Shown here piece after piece: positions 61,096-64,000 of a DNA stretch of 64,000 nt. Under the pieces are notes generated by a model. It worked only from the letters and a program-made list of their open reading frames with translations, was not told where the DNA came from and did not search any database. The first letter of the stretch is position 1, and each line of letters begins with the position of its first letter. This stretch comes from Variovorax sp. PCZ-1 (GTDB lineage: Bacteria > Pseudomonadota > Gammaproteobacteria > Burkholderiales > Burkholderiaceae_C), in assembly GCF_018413605.1 (NCBI RefSeq), contig NZ_JAHCDN010000003.1, positions 1-64,000 of the forward strand, in the 5' to 3' direction. The position numbers and the translations under genes are program-made.

Positions 61096-63591
61096 ATGAA
61101 TATCCGGCAAAAAATGCTGATTGGCGCAGGCCTACTGACACTGATCCCTGTGACCATCACCGCGGCTCTGCTATGGCAAGGCGCGTCTACGCTGGCGGAT
61201 ACGGCCCTTGAGGAACGTACTCAAAACCAACTTAACTCATTGCGCGATACCAAGCGCCAGCAGGTGACTGACGAGATCAACTCGCGCGTACGCGCACTGC
61301 AAACTTTGGCCGCGCAGCGCTCAACCATTGATGCTATGCGCAGTTTTAAACCTGCGTTTACAAGCGCCGCAAAAGACAAAGCCATTGATGCCGCAGCAGC
61401 GAGCGCGGAGATCGCGAAATACACACAAGACCAATTTGCACCTGAATACGCCAAGCGCAATGCTGGCGCTTCACCAGATTTGGCTAAGTTCATTGCAGCA
61501 ATGGATCCCAATGGTTTGGCACTTCAATCCGAATTCATTGTGCGTAACCCCAATCCCTTGGGTCAGAAAGAGCGCCTCGTGCGCCCCGATGCTGCCTCGG
61601 CTTACGGTCAAGCGCATGCGCAATTCCACCCTGGCTTCGAGCGTGCGCAAAAGCTATCCGAGTTCTACGATATTTTCTTGATCGATACAGAGACCGATAA
61701 CATTGTCTACACCGTGTTTAAGGAGCTGGATTTCGGCACCTCACTGACCAAAGGCATTGCTTCTGGCACAAAGCTGGCCGAAGCTTATGAAAAAATGAAG
61801 CAATCGCCTAATCGTGATGCGGTATATCTTTCTGACTTCGCGACTTACCTGGCCTCTTATGACGACCAAGCGGCTTTCGCCGCAGCGCCTGTATTTGATG
61901 GTGATCGCCAAATTGGCGTGATTGCGATGCAATACCCGATTGACAAAATCACCGAAGCCATGAGCTCAGGCAAAGCTTGGGAGAAGATTGGTTTGGGCAA
62001 GACAGGCGACATCTTCTTGGTCGGCTCCGATAAGCTCATGCGCACAAATGCGCGATACGTGATCGAAAACAAAACCACATTCGCAGACGCGTTGGGCAGC
62101 AAGCTCTCCGCTGCCGCCAAATCTTCACTGCTCAAAAAAGAAACGTCTATCGGTTTGGTTTCTGTGGATACGGATGATACGAAAGCATCACTTTCGGGGC
62201 AAGAAGGCTATTTGGAGTTTGCTGACTATCGAGGTATTCCAAGCTATGGTGCTTATGGCCCGCTCAAGGTGCAAGGCCTGAACTGGGGCATGGTTGCAAA
62301 GATTGATGCGGCAGAAGCAGACGAGCCCATCAATAACCTCAACCGTCAATCATTTTTACGAGCCTTGATCATTGGTTTGGGCGTGGTGGCCATCGCAGGT
62401 TTCGCGGTGTCAGTTTTCTTGCGCCAGTTCTTAAAGCCCATTCAAACCCTGTCTGATACTGTGCAAAAGGTCGCCAGCGGAGAGACCGCGGCGCGAAGCC
62501 AGCTTGTCGAGAAAGATGAGATTGGCGATCTGGGTCGTGCGTTCGACGGCCTGCTGGATGACCGTATTGCTGCGCTGGAAAAATCCGCAAAAGAAAATGA
62601 GACGCTCAACAACTCCGTGATTGACTTGCTGCAGGCGGTGTTCCAGCTCTCTAACAAAGACTTGACCGCACGAGCTCCGGTGACGGAAGACATTATTGGT
62701 ACGGTAGCCTCTTCTATTAACCAGTTCTCGGATGAGACCGGACGTACGCTGACCGATGTGCAGAAAATTGCCGAACAGCTGGCGATGACTTCTGAATCTG
62801 TGCGAGTGCAATCCGTGATGGTGGAAGAAACGGCGCGTGCTGAACGTGATGCTTTGCAGGCCATGTCGAGTAACCTCACGCAAGCGACCACACAGCTCGC
62901 TCAAGTGGCTGAATTGTCTGAGCAATCCAACAAGGCTGCTGGTGTGGCCACCGACGCAACGCAAAACGCGCTGGCGGCGGTGCAGGGTACGGTGCAGGGT
63001 ATGGATCAGTTGCGTGAATCCATCTCGGACATGGAAAAGCGCTTCAAACGATTGGGTGAGCGCTCACAAGAAATTTCTACCGCTGTGCAGCTGATCAACG
63101 CGATCTCGGAGCGCACGCACGTTCTGGCTTTGAATGCTTCCATGCAAGCGGCCACAGCTGGTGAAGCAGGCCGCGGTTTCGCGGTGGTGGCTGAAGAGGT
63201 GCAGCGCCTCTCGGATAGCTCACGCCAAGCAACGTCAACAATCTCTCAGCTGGTGGGCAACATTCAAGCTGAGACGAACGAAACGCTCTTCACGGTGAAC
63301 CGATTGATCGGCGACGTGGTGCGTCAGTCTGAGCTCGCGCAGCGCGCCGGTGTGCAGATGAACCAAACGCAGCAAACGACCCAACAGCTCGTGAGCTTGG
63401 TGCGCCAGATTGCGCAGTTCTCTGAGCAGCAAGCCCGGTTGGCGGCCGATTTGCAGAAGTCCGTTGTGGAGATCAATGCCGGTACAGAGCAGACCTCGGC
63501 CGCTATTGCCGAACAAACCACTTCGACGCAGATGCTGGCCGACTCATCACGCCAGTTGACAGCGGCGGTGGGTCAGTTCAAGTTGGCCTAA
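61096..63591 (+). CDS. pilJ: Methyl-accepting chemotaxis protein PilJ
   Basis: An 831-residue receptor. One helix near residues 7-29, a large periplasmic region (about 30-415) with Cache-like features, a second helix (about 421-442) and a HAMP-like linker. The signalling tip is [20 protein letters not shown] followed by [20 protein letters not shown] (about 668-710). PilJ senses a surface or chemical cue for twitching. It is longer than Pseudomonas PilJ (about 680 residues) through its bigger periplasmic part. Confidence 0.93.
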   Translation: MNIRQKMLIGAGLLTLIPVTITAALLWQGASTLADTALEERTQNQLNSLRDTKRQQVTDEINSRVRALQTLAAQRSTIDAMRSFKPAFTSAAKDKAIDAAAASAEIAKYTQDQFAPEYAKRNAGASPDLAKFIAAMDPNGLALQSEFIVRNPNPLGQKERLVRPDAASAYGQAHAQFHPGFERAQKLSEFYDIFLIDTETDNIVYTVFKELDFGTSLTKGIASGTKLAEAYEKMKQSPNRDAVYLSDFATYLASYDDQAAFAAAPVFDGDRQIGVIAMQYPIDKITEAMSSGKAWEKIGLGKTGDIFLVGSDKLMRTNARYVIENKTTFADALGSKLSAAAKSSLLKKETSIGLVSVDTDDTKASLSGQEGYLEFADYRGIPSYGAYGPLKVQGLNWGMVAKIDAAEADEPINNLNRQSFLRALIIGLGVVAIAGFAVSVFLRQFLKPIQTLSDTVQKVASGETAARSQLVEKDEIGDLGRAFDGLLDDRIAALEKSAKENETLNNSVIDLLQAVFQLSNKDLTARAPVTEDIIGTVASSINQFSDETGRTLTDVQKIAEQLAMTSESVRVQSVMVEETARAERDALQAMSSNLTQATTQLAQVAELSEQSNKAAGVATDATQNALAAVQGTVQGMDQLRESISDMEKRFKRLGERSQEISTAVQLINAISERTHVLALNASMQAATAGEAGRGFAVVAEEVQRLSDSSRQATSTISQLVGNIQAETNETLFTVNRLIGDVVRQSELAQRAGVQMNQTQQTTQQLVSLVRQIAQFSEQQARLAADLQKSVVEINAGTEQTSAAIAEQTTSTQMLADSSRQLTAAVGQFKLA

Positions 63592-63610
63592 AGCACCCAG
63601 GTTTGCCCAG

Positions 63611-64000
63611 ATGAATATCAGCGATCTGCTCGCTCTGCTGCATGAAGAGTTTGCACTGGATGTGCCCATGGCGCAGCAGGCAGCGCTTGATGCCGCAGCG
63701 CAGCCAGGAGAAGCGGCTGCCTTGCTCGAACCGGTCGTGGGCTATATTGAGCGCTCGGTGCAAGCCAGTGCATTGGTGAGCCTGGACGGTTGGGGCAATT
63801 TTCTCTCGCAGGTCTCGCAATTCACGCAGTTGCAGATGATGTCGCCCGACCATGCCAGCCTTCAATGGCTTGCCGGTTGGACGACACCCGCTCTGGCCTA
63901 TCTCGAATCTCCAGCACAGGCAGCCACAGCGCAAGCCATCATTGCTTACCTGAAAGCCTGTCCTCAGGCCACGGATGACGCGGCCTTGAGTGTGTTGCAT
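63611..64000 (+). CDS. ChpA/PilL-like hybrid kinase, N-terminal fragment
   Basis: An open frame of 130 codons from ATG 63611 to the window end, starting MNISDLLALLHEEFALDVPM. It is a helical, Ala/Leu-rich sequence with no motif yet visible. Its place after pilJ and the pattern of Chp operons point to the ChpA/PilL chemotaxis kinase, whose N-terminus is a Hpt-like helical region. The rest lies beyond the window, so the call is contextual. Confidence 0.65.
   Translation, partial: MNISDLLALLHEEFALDVPMAQQAALDAAAQPGEAAALLEPVVGYIERSVQASALVSLDGWGNFLSQVSQFTQLQMMSPDHASLQWLAGWTTPALAYLESPAQAATAQAIIAYLKACPQATDDAALSVLH

Overview
The window is a chromosomal stretch of a betaproteobacterium of the Burkholderiales, most like Comamonadaceae. 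This is inferred from protein character and gene order: tuf-rpsJ, split pntAA/pntAB/pntB, an NtrY-like kinase with an AAA-less NtrX-like regulator, and a Chp-type pilus chemotaxis operon. Base composition is moderate GC. I see no phage, IS element, integrase or CRISPR array.

Layout. 1-3.6 kb: end of tuf, rpsJ, a double terminator, and the convergent transhydrogenase operon. 3.7-9.9 kb: Nudix hydrolase, a probable minus-strand small RNA, hemB, a LemA-like protein, cytochrome c with an FCSD-type flavoprotein, rsmB and a DUF4390 protein. 9.9-20.5 kb: NtrY/NtrX-like pair, tRNA-Phe, argH with a PhyH dioxygenase, a LytS/LytTR pair, mnmA, apaG, thiL and a YciA-type thioesterase. 20.5-28.8 kb: Atm1-type ABC exporter, TetR regulator, Kef-type antiporter, a small holin-4-like protein, and two divergent TerC-type genes, each behind its own yybP-ykoY (Mn2+) riboswitch. 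29-34 kb: a five-gene LIV/HAAT-type ABC importer with REP palindromes. 34-40.2 kb: MFS, ssb, ubiA, lipoprotein, EamA, flavin reductase and a NicX-like dioxygenase. 40.2-49.9 kb: an eight-gene minus-strand cluster (FAD oxidoreductase, DUF1365, Cfa-family methyltransferase, chalcone-isomerase-like, GPH transporter, DUF3833, SDR, SnoaL-like) divergent from a CarH/LitR-type MerR-cobalamin regulator and a diiron desaturase-like protein. 49.9-58.9 kb: rfaE2, a rhombosortase-like protease, a TetR-OMF-MFP-RND efflux operon, an MTA/SAH nucleosidase and glutathione peroxidase. 59-64 kb: pilG/H/I/J-like genes and the start of a chpA/pilL-like gene.

Two things stand out. First, a short repeat of about 45 bp occurs at least 16 times. 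It has an AT-rich dyad (CTAT..ATAG) followed by a core close to GCGCAGATTCTATGCCGGCG. Twelve copies lie inside genes and keep the reading frame, adding 13-16 residues in rsmB (two), thiL, ubiA, rfaE2, mtnN (two), a LytTR regulator, two signal peptides, an outer-membrane factor and a rhombosortase. The behaviour resembles Rickettsia palindromic elements. Second, the 40-50 kb block looks like a light- or singlet-oxygen-responsive membrane lipid modification system driven by a B12-type photoreceptor regulator.

Most gene calls rest on motifs recalled from known families. No database search was run, so start sites, RNA structures and operators are readings of the sequence, not measurements.
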